Of a stretch of 64,000 nt of DNA, positions 1-9,175 are shown one piece after another. Within the stretch, counting starts at the first letter, position 1. Every line of letters begins with the position of its first letter. Origin of the DNA: GWF2-38-69 sp965228125 (GTDB lineage: Bacteria > Verrucomicrobiota > Lentisphaeria > Victivallales > GWF2-38-69); the NCBI GenBank assembly GCA_965228125.1, contig OZ245791.1:868001-932000 (forward strand), in the 5' to 3' direction. Both the position numbers and the translations under genes were made by a program. The notes under the pieces are model-generated. The model was not told the DNA's origin. It did no database searches and saw only the letters and a program-made list of their open reading frames with translations.

Positions 1-780
1 CCATTCTTGTAAAAGTCTGCTATCAAGTTCAGGCCTAACCGAGAAAACAAGTTCGTAATCTTCACCATCAGTTAATGCATTCATGAGAGACTTTGCCCCG
101 TCCCTGAACAAAACCTTATCTGAGAATAATGATATTGTCACTTTTGAAGCTTCAGCAAACCTCTTTAAATCCATAAGCAGACCGTCACTCACATCCATCA
201 TCGCATTAGTAAAGCACCCTGCCAAAAATCTCGATTGCTCCAATCTGGGAATGAATCCAAGATGATGCTTTGATTCAAAGGAATTTCCAAACCTGCCTGT
301 GGCATAAATTAAATCCCCAGCCTTTATGTTAGACCTTAAGCATAAATTTTCTTTCCTTACTTTTCCTAAGATAGCCAAAGTAAAAACTTCGAAATTTTTA
401 TGTTTTACTGAGGAAAAATCACCTCCGCATACACTCATATTCCAAACTTCAGCTTCTTTAGCTATCCCGCTGTAAATCCTCTCGAGTCTTTGATAGCTGG
501 AACTAACTGCTGCTGTAATGACGGCGAAAAAGGGTTCCCCTCCCATGGATGCAATATCACTAATGTTGCGTTTAACCAGCTTTTTGCCGACAAGTTCGGG
601 ATCATCTGAATCATAAAGATAATGCACATCAGAGACCACTTGATCAACTGCATATAGAGTAAATTCATCTTCTTTTTCGTCCACTCGTAAAACAGCACAA
701 TCATCTCCTGGCCCGACTATTACATCTGGGTTCTGTTTAAACATGGGAATGACTTTTTTCAGAAACTCGTTCTCATTCAT
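1..780 (-). CDS. thiL: Thiamine-monophosphate kinase, 3' end cut by window edge
   Basis: Conceptual translation of the minus strand from the ATG at 778-780 stays open to base 1, giving 260 codons of a protein normally about 310-340 residues long, so the C-terminus lies outside the window. It would phosphorylate thiamine monophosphate to thiamine diphosphate in the cytoplasm. Family motifs seen in order are an N-terminal VGPGDDCAV nucleotide/Mg segment, a DQVVSDVHY segment in place of the usual D-x-L-VEGVHF, ISDIASMGG, CGGD, an ATGRFG segment and MDVSDGLLMDL. The gene is divergent from ptsP, with about 130 bases between the two starts. The assignment rests on motif recall and gene position; no competing AIR-synthase-type family fits as well. 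Confidence 0.88.
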   Translation of the reverse strand, partial: MNENEFLKKVIPMFKQNPDVIVGPGDDCAVLRVDEKEDEFTLYAVDQVVSDVHYLYDSDDPELVGKKLVKRNISDIASMGGEPFFAVITAAVSSSYQRLERIYSGIAKEAEVWNMSVCGGDFSSVKHKNFEVFTLAILGKVRKENLCLRSNIKAGDLIYATGRFGNSFESKHHLGFIPRLEQSRFLAGCFTNAMMDVSDGLLMDLKRFAEASKVTISLFSDKVLFRDGAKSLMNALTDGEDYELVFSVRPELDSRLLQEW

Positions 781-834
781 GGATATTTAATGAAAATTAT
801 TTATTATAAAACAGATAATGATTATTGGACATGT

Positions 835-863
835 TTGATTTTTATTTGCTCTTAAATTATAAT
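835..863 (+). promoter_or_regulatory. Predicted sigma-70 promoter for ptsP
   Basis: A TTGATT -35 hexamer (835-840) and a perfect TATAAT -10 hexamer (858-863) are separated by exactly 17 bases, about 50 bases upstream of the ptsP ATG. It lies in the divergent thiL/ptsP gap. Confidence 0.6.
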
Positions 864-913
864 GCTTATCAGTCCCAATAGAAGCATCTCTCCACTCTTT
901 TTACTTTAAACTT

Positions 914-3286
914 ATGCTCGAAAAAATTTTTGAAATATCTAATAGCATTTCTGACGAAATCGCAAAGCAAAGCGATTACAATGCAATGCTTGCTAAAATA
1001 GTCCAGACAATCGCCTCAGGCTTAAATGCCAAGGTTTGTTCGATATATGTCTATAAAAAAGATACAGACTGCCTTACCCTAAGTGCTACTATCGGACTAA
1101 ATCCGACCTCTGTAGGCAAAGTACAAATGAAACCTGGAGAAGGATTAACCGGAACATGTTTTCAGGAAAACAGAATCCTAAATGTTAAAGACCCAAAGCT
1201 GCATCCTAATTTTAAATACTTTGAAGAAACAGGCGAAGATGAATACAATTCTTTGCTGGCTGTGCCATTGAATATAGCAAACCAATGCCTCGGAGTCATG
1301 GTAATTCAGACCGATGCATCAGAATACTTTTCTGATGCTGTTATCAACATGACTAAAACTATCGGGACACAGCTGGCTAATCTCTTCTTAAACGCAGATA
1401 TTCTTAACAGCCTGAATATTAGCACCCAGGAACCATCAGGAGAAGCGTTTGAGGAAGTTTATGCGCAATCTGTTTTGCATTCAAAATCGGTTTTGAAAGT
1501 TGCAGGACAATCCGGTAATACAGGAGTTACCCTTGGCAATGCCTATATTTTTAACACATCTAATCCATTCATTTCAATAACCTATACGGCTCCTTCTTCA
1601 TGTATCAAAGAGCTATCCATCTTTAATGATGCTGTAGCAATAGCCATTGAAAAAACAATTGCTTTGGAAAAAAAAGCTTTATCTCTCATATCAGAGGCTG
1701 ATGCATCAATATTTTTTGCCCACCTGCTCTTTCTTGAAGATAAGACTTTAATTACAAAAATCAGAGAAACTATACTAATTAATTCCTATACTGCTGAATT
1801 CGCCTTGAAGCAGGTTTATGATGAATATACCAGACTTTTTTCACAACTAAAAGATCAGTCTTTCAGGGATAAGACCATGGACTTCAAGGATGTAATGATA
1901 AGGCTCCTTGAAACTATATTCCTGATTAAAAACGAAGATTTTTCTTCTTCAGATTCAGATAAGGACATCATTAATAAGCAGAATTTAATAATTATAGCAA
2001 AAGAGATACTGCCTTCCGACCTTTTAAAACTCCCCACTGAAAACATTAAAGGTATTATCTGTGAAAGGGGCGGAGCAACCGCACATGTGTCCATTCTGGC
2101 TAAAGCACTTAATATACCTGCTCTCATGGGGGCAAAAAAGGCTTCTGCCCTGGCAAAAAATAATGATAAAGTACTATTGGACTGCTATGGCGAACTGGCC
2201 TACATAAATCCACCCGATTTTATTATTGACCGTTATCACAATGCCCTGCTGTCCCAACAACAAGATGAACCATTTATTGAAAATGCCAAATTAGAAGCCC
2301 TAACATCCAACGGGAGCAAAATATATCTCAGAGCCAATATCGGACTTGTGAATGAAGTATCCCTTCTTGGCAAATACGGTGCCGAAGGAATAGGCCTTTA
2401 CCGTACAGAATTCCTTTATATGATTAGAGACAGGCTCCCATCCGAAGAAGAACAGTATGAAATATTCTCAAAAATATTCAGATTGGTTGATGACCATGAA
2501 GTAACCATCAGGACACTAGACGCAGGTTCGGACAAACCTTTGCCTTATCTTGAATACCAAGAAGAGGAGAACCCTGCATTAGGCAATAGAGGAGCCAGGC
2601 TGCTGCTTTCCAAACCTGAGATACTAAGGCCTCATCTCAGGGCAATATTAAGAGCCGGAGCCAATAAAAAACTCAATATCATGTTTCCAATGATCTCGAC
2701 TTGTCACGAAATTATCAGGCTCAAACAAATAATTGAAGAAGTAAAGGAAGAGCTCATAATAGAAAATATTGAATTCTCCAGAGCCTGCAGGTCAGGAATA
2801 ATGATTGAAGTTCCGTCCATAATTATGGACTTAAAGAATGTGCTGAAAGAAGTTGATTTTATAAGCGTAGGTTCAAACGACCTGTTTCAATACCTCTATG
2901 CTGCAGACAGGACAAACGATCAGATACAAAACAAAAACCTTGTGCTCCACCCAGGATTCCTGAGGCTAATTAAAATAATTGGAGATGACTGCAAAGCCAA
3001 CGACTACAAAAAAGTATCTGTTTGCGGCGATATCGCAAGCAGGCCGCTTTTTGTGCCTCTTATAATAGGTTCAGGAATACACGAGTTAAGCATGCCTCCG
3101 AAATTCATACCTCTTATCAAGGAAACCATCAGGCACTTCTCTACAGACGAGTGCATTTCTCTTATGGCAAGAGCCATAGACTTGGCTACCGAATCGGAAG
3201 TCTATTCTATGTTAAGGGCCTCTTTCGAAAACAAGGGTATTCTCCATCTCATTCAGGGAAAAAACTGGAATGACCTTGGCTCCTGA
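914..3286 (+). CDS. ptsP: PEP-protein phosphotransferase with N-terminal GAF domain (EI-Ntr type)
   Basis: A 790-residue enzyme I of the nitrogen-type phosphotransferase system. It takes phosphate from PEP and passes it to an HPr/NPr-like carrier. An N-terminal GAF sensor domain spans about residues 15-155. The PEP-utilising N-terminal domain follows, with the phosphohistidine motif GGATAHVSILAKAL (active His391). The C-terminal TIM barrel shows YRTEFLY, TLDAGSDKPLPYL, NPALGNRGARLLL, GIMIEVPS, SVGSNDLFQYLYAADR and the catalytic Cys704 in SVCGDIA. Length and domain order match PtsP rather than PtsI (about 570 residues, no GAF). No ptsN or ptsO neighbour is in the window, so its partner must be encoded elsewhere. 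The start has no clear Shine-Dalgarno sequence, but the N-terminus reads directly into the GAF domain. Confidence 0.93.
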   Translation: MLEKIFEISNSISDEIAKQSDYNAMLAKIVQTIASGLNAKVCSIYVYKKDTDCLTLSATIGLNPTSVGKVQMKPGEGLTGTCFQENRILNVKDPKLHPNFKYFEETGEDEYNSLLAVPLNIANQCLGVMVIQTDASEYFSDAVINMTKTIGTQLANLFLNADILNSLNISTQEPSGEAFEEVYAQSVLHSKSVLKVAGQSGNTGVTLGNAYIFNTSNPFISITYTAPSSCIKELSIFNDAVAIAIEKTIALEKKALSLISEADASIFFAHLLFLEDKTLITKIRETILINSYTAEFALKQVYDEYTRLFSQLKDQSFRDKTMDFKDVMIRLLETIFLIKNEDFSSSDSDKDIINKQNLIIIAKEILPSDLLKLPTENIKGIICERGGATAHVSILAKALNIPALMGAKKASALAKNNDKVLLDCYGELAYINPPDFIIDRYHNALLSQQQDEPFIENAKLEALTSNGSKIYLRANIGLVNEVSLLGKYGAEGIGLYRTEFLYMIRDRLPSEEEQYEIFSKIFRLVDDHEVTIRTLDAGSDKPLPYLEYQEEENPALGNRGARLLLSKPEILRPHLRAILRAGANKKLNIMFPMISTCHEIIRLKQIIEEVKEELIIENIEFSRACRSGIMIEVPSIIMDLKNVLKEVDFISVGSNDLFQYLYAADRTNDQIQNKNLVLHPGFLRLIKIIGDDCKANDYKKVSVCGDIASRPLFVPLIIGSGIHELSMPPKFIPLIKETIRHFSTDECISLMARAIDLATESEVYSMLRASFENKGILHLIQGKNWNDLGS

Positions 3287-3303
3287 CCATAGAACAACAA
3301 GCC

Positions 3304-4269
3304 CTATTTGAGCGAATCAATCAGCAACTTCTTCCAGCCTTTTGCGTCTATCTGATGATGGACCACGACATTAGGCTCTCTCACATGCCATTCATCAGTA
3401 AATCCTGAAATAGAGCCAACTACTGATCTTTCGTCAACCACGGTCATCCCTCTTGTCAATTTTCCGGTTAACTCAACCTCCACCCTATAGAAACCGTTTT
3501 TAACGCTCAATTCAGGATTCAATGCAATCGCCATTGCGACAGGATCGTTCTGAATAAGCCCGGAATCACCAAGCCAATCCCTGCTCGATTTCAAAGCGTG
3601 TATATTGCAGTCCATCGCAAAGCGGGCAAGCTCAGTATCCAAACCATAAATCTCTTCTATCTCATTCATAGAAATGATTGCATCTCTTAATGCGACTTCC
3701 CAGCCGACCATTTCAAGGTTCATCCCGCTTGTCATGACCATCTGGGCTGCTTCAGGGTCGCACCAGACATTGTATTCAGATGAAGGAGTTACATTGCCCA
3801 CAGTACATGACGCACCGGCCATCATGACAACTCTTTTAAATTTAGTTGCTATTGATGGCTCTTTGTTAAGAGCTGCTGCTACATTGGTAAGCGGGCCAAG
3901 AGTGACAAGCTCAAGTTCTCCTTTGTATCTATTTGCCAACCTTATAATCGCATCAACAGCATGTTCTTTTTCCACGCCTCGTTTAGATTCTGGATAGTTC
4001 TTATCCCCCATACCATCATTGCCATGATACCAATGGGCATGCATGGTTTTTTGGATAAAGGGTTTAGCCATTCCTATAAAAACAGGGCAACTATTCCGGC
4101 AAAGTTCCAAAGTGTATAGAGCATTTCTGGCCCCCTGCTCTGCGCAGACATTGCCTGAAACAATTGTTACTCCGACAAGTTCGATATCAGGATTTCTTGC
4201 CGCCATAATAATAGCTACGGCATCATCAGACGCCGTGTCGCTATCTACAAGCATTATTCTCTTTTTCAT
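3304..4269 (-). CDS. Inosine-uridine-preferring nucleoside hydrolase family protein
   Basis: A 321-residue protein of the IUNH family, which hydrolyses the N-glycosidic bond of ribonucleosides to ribose and free base. The diagnostic calcium-binding aspartate cluster is at the N-terminus (VDSDTASDDAVAIIMAA). Further family motifs are HGNDGMGD, TLGPLTNVAAAL and the C-terminal half of the Ca/ribose site around EYNVWCDPEAA and QNDPVAMAIA. Length is typical and there is no signal peptide, so it acts in the cytoplasm. It converges on ptsP with only 17 bases between the stop codons. Base specificity (purine, pyrimidine or general) cannot be read from the motifs. Confidence 0.9.
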   Translation of the reverse strand: MKKRIMLVDSDTASDDAVAIIMAARNPDIELVGVTIVSGNVCAEQGARNALYTLELCRNSCPVFIGMAKPFIQKTMHAHWYHGNDGMGDKNYPESKRGVEKEHAVDAIIRLANRYKGELELVTLGPLTNVAAALNKEPSIATKFKRVVMMAGASCTVGNVTPSSEYNVWCDPEAAQMVMTSGMNLEMVGWEVALRDAIISMNEIEEIYGLDTELARFAMDCNIHALKSSRDWLGDSGLIQNDPVAMAIALNPELSVKNGFYRVEVELTGKLTRGMTVVDERSVVGSISGFTDEWHVREPNVVVHHQIDAKGWKKLLIDSLK

Positions 4270-4382
4270 AACTTATCATCTCTCGGAGTTTAAATATCCA
4301 AATCAATTTTATCCGCTAAGATTGCATCAATATACATTCATTAAACTCATGTCTATGTCCTTTATCACTAATGATTTTATCC

Positions 4383-4410
4383 TTGACAAATACCCTCTTC
4401 AAGCTACAAT
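4383..4410 (+). promoter_or_regulatory. Strong sigma-70-like promoter at the left edge of the accessory island
   Basis: A perfect TTGACA (4383-4388) and a TACAAT (4405-4410) are separated by 16 bases, 30 bases upstream of the GTG start of the DUF4393-like gene. It sits immediately before the GTT-containing boundary of the AT-rich island, like a cassette-array promoter. Confidence 0.6.
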
Positions 4411-4440
4411 CAGTTTTTATTCGCAAACACGAACCGTTAT

Positions 4441-5277
4441 GTGCCATTTAAAAATATACACAACATGATAGACTCAGGAACTGGATTGACAATTTTAGGT
4501 AGTGCAATTGGAGGTGCTAAAGTCCTTGAGAAGATTTTAGGACCAACTGCTGATTATATTGGTGGACAATTAAAAGAATGGACTGAGAAGAAAGTCAAAA
4601 ATACTGCGAATATTTTCAAGAATGCTGAGAAAAAGCTTGGAGATAAAATCAATGAAGACGGGAAAGTCCCACCAAAGGTTTTAAAGGGAATTTTAGAAGA
4701 TGGTGCATGGTGCGAGGAAGAACTTCAAATCGAATATTTTGGAGGGGTTCTAGCTTCTTCAAGAAGTGGGGTGTCAAGGGATGATAGAGGAGCTTATTTT
4801 GTCTCTCTCACTACTAGACTATCAACATATCAACTTAGGACACATTACCTAGTTTACCAATCTATCAAAGCATCATTCAATGGAGAGGAATTGAATATAG
4901 GAGATAGCAAGGATAGAACAAGCATGGAATTATTTATTCCTTACTCAACATATTTTAATGCTATGGACTTCACAGAAAGTGAAGCAAATAATTTTAGTAG
5001 CATTTTGACTCATTCTATTTGGGGTTTAAATAAAGAAAATTTAATTGACCAGTTCCAATATGGTCCTGTGGATTATATTCAAAAGAGATACAGTAATGCT
5101 GCTGAAGGAGGCATTGTTTTACAACCGACAAGCCTAGGAGTTGAATTGTTTATGTGGGCATTTGGCTTTGGCCAAAGACAGAATAATGATTTCTTTATAA
5201 ATGAGGTAGAATTCAATAATGAGCAAAAGGTAAGAATTGATGGAACTTTTAAGACAAAGAATAAAAACGTCAGCTAA
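4441..5277 (+). CDS. DUF4393/Abi-alpha-like protein (possible abortive-infection gene)
   Basis: A 278-residue protein (GTG start at 4441; an ATG at 4465 is an alternative nine codons in). The N-terminus has a hydrophobic glycine-rich stretch (residues about 12-25) and then a charged, probably helical segment. The central block PPKVLKGILEDGAWCEEELQIEYFGGVLASS resembles the DUF4393 (Abi-alpha) signature of a P-P-x-V-hydrophobic start, a pair of acidic residues and LLASS; this is my recall of the family, not a search. Such proteins are often annotated as phage-defence candidates. The DNA is AT-richer than the flanking genes, and the stop codon lies inside an attC-like palindrome, which suggests a mobile cassette. 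Function is otherwise unknown. Confidence 0.6.
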   Translation: MPFKNIHNMIDSGTGLTILGSAIGGAKVLEKILGPTADYIGGQLKEWTEKKVKNTANIFKNAEKKLGDKINEDGKVPPKVLKGILEDGAWCEEELQIEYFGGVLASSRSGVSRDDRGAYFVSLTTRLSTYQLRTHYLVYQSIKASFNGEELNIGDSKDRTSMELFIPYSTYFNAMDFTESEANNFSSILTHSIWGLNKENLIDQFQYGPVDYIQKRYSNAAEGGIVLQPTSLGVELFMWAFGFGQRQNNDFFINEVEFNNEQKVRIDGTFKTKNKNVS

Positions 5278-5400
5278 CATCAGCTACCCGTCAAGGTCGG
5301 CGGCAGTGGTTTTCGGTGTGCGTCTTTCCGCTCGGGCTACTTTTCGGCTTGACAGGAAATCGCCCGCAATCCGCCCCTGCGTGTAGCTTCCTACGTTAGC
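5273..5400 (+). repeat. attC-like imperfect palindrome (putative integron cassette recombination site)
   Basis: A 128-bp GC-rich element between two AT-rich genes. Outer arms GCTAAC (5273-5278) and GTTAGC (5395-5400) are complementary. The next arms AGCTAC (5282-5287) and GTAGCT (5383-5388) are also complementary, with unequal spacers of 3 and 6 bases. A third pair, GTCAAG (5290-5295) and CTTGAC (5348-5353), lies further in but off-register. Two nested short arm pairs with asymmetric spacers, total length near 130 bp and a gene ending inside the first arm are the layout of an attC site. The core only loosely fits RYYYAAC/GTTRRRY and no integrase is in the window. Confidence 0.5.
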
Positions 5401-5452
5401 GGTAATTTTGAGAAGCATCCATGCAAATTGATAAATATTAAAAAAACTAAAT

Positions 5453-7045
5453 ATGAGAGCACCTGAATTAACACCAACATCTGAAAAACTTGACAGAATA
5501 ATTAATCGAATAAATTCTGGTGACATTCGAATACCTGCATTTCAACGTGCTTATGTTTGGAAACAAAATCAGATTCTTGATTTATTGGATAGTATCGTTA
5601 AAAACTATCCGATAGGTAGTGTGCTATTATGGAGTACGTCCGAAAGGTTAAATCACACAAGAAATATTGCTGGATATAAAATACCTGACAATGCAATGGA
5701 ATATCCTGTTAATTATGTTTTAGATGGACAACAACGAATATCATCGATTTATGCGACATTTAGCGATAAAACAGAACAAGATGATTCTTCCTCCCAATAC
5801 AATCCTGATTTAGATATTTTTGAGATATTTTATAATTTTCTGACTAAAAATTTTATTCCAAAAAGTGAGGTCGTTAGTCCAAATGGTGATGTTATTTATT
5901 TAAGAAATTTTTTAAATGGTTCAAAATTAATTGAATCATTAAAAACATTAGATGCAAAGTATCATGATGATGCTCAGGAATTATATTTTAAGTTTATTAA
6001 CTATGAATTGCCAGTTGTTACCATTAAAAATCGTGAAAAAAGTGAGGTCGGGATTATTTTTGAAAGAATAAATAATACAGGAACAAAACTGACAACATTA
6101 GACCTTATGACAGCTTGGACTTGGACTGACAACTTTCATTTACTTGAATCAATAACAGAATTACAAGAAGAACTAGAAGAAAAGAATTTTGGTGAACTTA
6201 CTCAAAACATCTTATTGCAAGCAATATCTGGAATTATTCAAAATGATACAACTACAAAAGCAATTACAGATTTGTCTGGGGAGCAAGTCCGTGATAATTG
6301 GGAAATATTCTGCGAGTCATTAAGAAAGAGTATTGATTTTATTTCATCTGAACTTAACTGTTCTCACTTAGATTTCTTACCATTTCAACAACAGATAATT
6401 GCTATAAGTAAATTTTTTAGCATTAATGGAATGCCTGACTCAAATCCAATAAAGGAATTAAAAAATTGGTTCTGGAAAACCTCATTTTCAAATAGATATT
6501 CAACTGGTCAAACAACCGAGAAAATGAATTTTGATATCCAAAGAATTATTGAAATTAGAAATAATAAATTTGATGAAGTGTCAAAAATGAAATATACCAT
6601 TACAGAAAGTGAACTTATAGAAACGAAGTTTTCAAAAGCAAATCCATTGACAAGAGCATTCTTATTGCTTATGGCTCAAAATCAACCAATGGATTTAGTT
6701 AAAAATACGAGAATTGATATAGCACTTTCACTTTCAAAATATAATAGAAAACAATATCATCATATATTTCCAAATGCCTTTTTAAAGAAACAAGGTTTTT
6801 CACAAGCAAAAATATTTAGCTTAGCAAATTTCTGTTTTTTGCCAGCTGATAGTAATAAAAAAATATCTCAAAAAAGTCCATCGGATTATTTTTTCAATTT
6901 AATTCCTCAAACAGAATTTAATAATATTCTGTCTTCGAATCTTATCCCATTGAAAAAAGAGTTGTATCAAACTGATAACTATAATGATTTTTTATCTAAA
7001 CGAGCTGAATTGATTATCACAGAATTAGATAAATTGACTAATTAA
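5453..7045 (+). CDS. GmrSD-like DUF262 + HNH protein (putative anti-phage nuclease)
   Basis: A 530-residue protein. The N-terminal DUF262 domain carries IRIPAFQRAYVW (residues about 22-35) and the diagnostic nucleotide-site motif LDGQQRISS (about 90-98). The C-terminal region has an HNH-like block, YHHIFPNAFL, followed by an Asn-rich segment with FCFLPADSNKKISQKSPSDYF. This is the arrangement of single-chain GmrSD/BrxU-type enzymes that restrict modified phage DNA or other foreign DNA. The substrate here is unknown. The gene is AT-rich, points the same way as the DUF4393-like gene and follows an attC-like palindrome. Its 3' 89 bases are included in the direct repeat made by IS insertion, so the coding sequence is intact and a duplicate 3' fragment lies at 9028-9116. 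Confidence 0.8.
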   Translation: MRAPELTPTSEKLDRIINRINSGDIRIPAFQRAYVWKQNQILDLLDSIVKNYPIGSVLLWSTSERLNHTRNIAGYKIPDNAMEYPVNYVLDGQQRISSIYATFSDKTEQDDSSSQYNPDLDIFEIFYNFLTKNFIPKSEVVSPNGDVIYLRNFLNGSKLIESLKTLDAKYHDDAQELYFKFINYELPVVTIKNREKSEVGIIFERINNTGTKLTTLDLMTAWTWTDNFHLLESITELQEELEEKNFGELTQNILLQAISGIIQNDTTTKAITDLSGEQVRDNWEIFCESLRKSIDFISSELNCSHLDFLPFQQQIIAISKFFSINGMPDSNPIKELKNWFWKTSFSNRYSTGQTTEKMNFDIQRIIEIRNNKFDEVSKMKYTITESELIETKFSKANPLTRAFLLLMAQNQPMDLVKNTRIDIALSLSKYNRKQYHHIFPNAFLKKQGFSQAKIFSLANFCFLPADSNKKISQKSPSDYFFNLIPQTEFNNILSSNLIPLKKELYQTDNYNDFLSKRAELIITELDKLTN

Positions 7046-7104
7046 AAACTACGCCTAACACGACGCTATATTTCATTGCCGTTTTAGTGCTGAAAACATA
7101 CTTT
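6957..7104 (+). repeat. 148-bp target-site duplication, left copy
   Basis: These 148 bases are identical to 9028-9175, on the other side of the IS. The repeat covers the last 89 bases of the DUF262 gene and the start of the putative second attC-like site. Bases outside the two copies differ at both ends (6956/9027 and 7105/9176), which fixes the length. Confidence 0.95.
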
Positions 7105-9027
7105 CCCGACTTCGGCGGTGGAATGATATTTTCCTGAGAAGCCAGCCTCAAGGTTTCAAAAAGTGGCCTTGTAGTGCCTAGTTATCTGCATAGATTCTTA
7201 TTTCTTTAAAATTCCTATTGAACTTACTTTGAAATGCTCTTAAATTATAGGAATAAGAAAAAGGAAAAACAAAATGTTCATAAGAGTAAAAAGCACGCCG
7301 AACAGCCCGAGACTATCAGTTCAAATAGTTGAGAATGTGAGAGATGGAGAGAAGGTTAAACAGAAGATAGTCAGACATGTAGGCATAGCAGCCAACGACA
7401 ATGAGCTCAAAATGCTCAAAGACATGGCTGAATATATCAAAGCTAACCTGGAGAATGAAAAAGAACCGTATTTGATTGCTCCTGAAACAATGGCTGAGCT
7501 TGCCATAGAAGGCAGGAAACATAAGGAAGAAGTTCCTGATAATGTGAAACTCAAGGATGTGGAGGCCGTTCAGGATGTAGTAACTGGAATACACGATATT
7601 TACGGCGAAGTCTATCATGAGCTTGGCTTTGACAAGGTTATACCAAGACCAGCATCGCATGAGAACGCTTTGAATAAGCTCTTTCATATTATAATGGGAA
7701 GAATAGCCTCGCCTGGCAGCAAAAGGCATACTGTGGAAATATTAGAGAGCAATTTTGGGATAAGCTTTTCTCTTGACTCGGTTTACAGGATGATGGACTT
7801 AATAGATGAAGAGTGCGTCAGAAGAATCAATATGTTTGCCAGGGATTCTGCTGAGCAGTTGCTCAAAGAAAAAGTCAGGGTGCTTTTTTATGATTGCACG
7901 ACATTGTACTTTGAAAGTTTTACTCCAGATGAGCTTAAGCAAAATGGTTACAGCAAGGATTTGATGTTCAATCAGCCGCAGGTATTGCTTGCTCTAATAG
8001 CTACTGTTGAAGGGCTTCCTCTGGGATATGAGGTATTTCCAGGCTCTACTTTTGAAGGAAATACTCTCAGGACAATGATAGATAAGCTCAAAGATAATTA
8101 TGATATTGAAAGCCTCACATTTGTAGCAGACAGCGCTATGCTCAGCTCCGCCAATTTGGCATACCTGGAATCTGAAAAGATTAAGTACATAGTCGGATGC
8201 AGGATTAAGAACCAAAGCAAAGAGATAATATCCTCTATTCAGGATATATCATCCTATACCCAACTTGGAAACGAAAAAGCAAAAGAGATAGCCATCGGCG
8301 ATAAAAGAATCATTTCCACCTATAGTATAACAAGAGCTCAAAAAGACGCTAAAGATCGTGAGCAAAACATTTTAAGGATGAAGAAGAAACTTTCTGCCAG
8401 CAAAGATCCGAAATCCATGATAAGCAACTCCGGTTATAAGAAATACCTAAAACTCAAGGGCGACTCGGAAATAGAAATCGACGAAGAGAAGATAGTCCAG
8501 TCAGCAAAATTTGACGGCCTTCATGCAGTAGTAACTAATGATATGGAAATTAGCCTCGAGGAAATAAATGAACAATACCATAACTTATGGCAGATAGAAG
8601 AGTGCTTCAGGATAACCAAGCACGACCTCAAGATAAGGCCAATATTCCATTGGACTCCCAATAGGATAAGAGCGCACATAGCAATATGCTTTATGTCGCT
8701 TGTCTGCGTAAGGCATGTAAGTTATAGAATTAAACTACAACATGAAGCCATGTCCCCTGAAAGAATAAGGACAGCATTGCTCTCATCAAACTTGAGAATT
8801 GTAAGGCACAAGAAAACCAACCACCACTACGCGATACCTTCCAACGCCTCTCCAGAAGCAGTAAAAATCCACAAGATATTCGGAAAAGACTACTCCAAAA
8901 CACCATTTGCTATAAATATCAGCAAATAAAACTCTTATCAACTATTGCCAGAAATAATGTAGTGCCTAGAAAAAAGGCACTATTATTGCCTATCAACATG
9001 TTATACAATTACACCGCCGAAGTCGGG
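7105..9027 (+). mobile_element. IS1634-family (IS4-related) insertion sequence, copy 1
   Basis: A 1923-bp element bounded by 16-bp perfect terminal inverted repeats (CCCGACTTCGGCGGTG at the left, its complement at the right) and holding one transposase gene. A second copy of the same length is at 24541-26463. It is flanked by 148-bp perfect direct repeats, far longer than the usual few bases, as described for IS1634 of Mycoplasma mycoides. A hairpin (TAGTGCC / GGCACTA near 8961-8985) follows the transposase stop and may act as its terminator. Confidence 0.95.
7274..8929 (+). CDS. IS1634-family DDE transposase
   Basis: A 551-residue transposase. The catalytic triad can be placed at D207 (LFYDCTTLYFES), D286 (FVADSAML) and E442 (WQIEECFRITK), with Lys449 seven residues after the glutamate, as in the E-(6)-K part of the IS4 signature. 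The usual Arg of Y-(2)-R is Leu438 here. The N-terminal part (HVGIAANDNELKMLKDMAEYIK) is typical of IS1634-type enzymes. The ATG follows an AAAAAGGAAAAAC purine-rich ribosome site. The protein is identical to that of the second copy at 24710-26365, so the element has moved recently and is probably still active. Confidence 0.95.
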   Translation: MFIRVKSTPNSPRLSVQIVENVRDGEKVKQKIVRHVGIAANDNELKMLKDMAEYIKANLENEKEPYLIAPETMAELAIEGRKHKEEVPDNVKLKDVEAVQDVVTGIHDIYGEVYHELGFDKVIPRPASHENALNKLFHIIMGRIASPGSKRHTVEILESNFGISFSLDSVYRMMDLIDEECVRRINMFARDSAEQLLKEKVRVLFYDCTTLYFESFTPDELKQNGYSKDLMFNQPQVLLALIATVEGLPLGYEVFPGSTFEGNTLRTMIDKLKDNYDIESLTFVADSAMLSSANLAYLESEKIKYIVGCRIKNQSKEIISSIQDISSYTQLGNEKAKEIAIGDKRIISTYSITRAQKDAKDREQNILRMKKKLSASKDPKSMISNSGYKKYLKLKGDSEIEIDEEKIVQSAKFDGLHAVVTNDMEISLEEINEQYHNLWQIEECFRITKHDLKIRPIFHWTPNRIRAHIAICFMSLVCVRHVSYRIKLQHEAMSPERIRTALLSSNLRIVRHKKTNHHYAIPSNASPEAVKIHKIFGKDYSKTPFAINISK

Positions 9028-9175
9028 AAGAGTTGTATCAAACTGATAACTATAATGATTTTTTATCTAAACGAGCTGAATTGATTATCACAGAATTAGA
9101 TAAATTGACTAATTAAAAACTACGCCTAACACGACGCTATATTTCATTGCCGTTTTAGTGCTGAAAACATACTTT
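9028..9175 (+). repeat. 148-bp target-site duplication, right copy
   Basis: Identical to 6957-7104. It holds a non-functional copy of the last 89 bases of the DUF262 gene (to the stop at 9116), then the GCCTAAC core that begins the putative second cassette site. Confidence 0.95.

Noticed and set aside
462..704. An 80-codon minus-strand frame near the left edge
   Set aside because: It is out of frame within thiL, whose motifs are clear in the correct frame.
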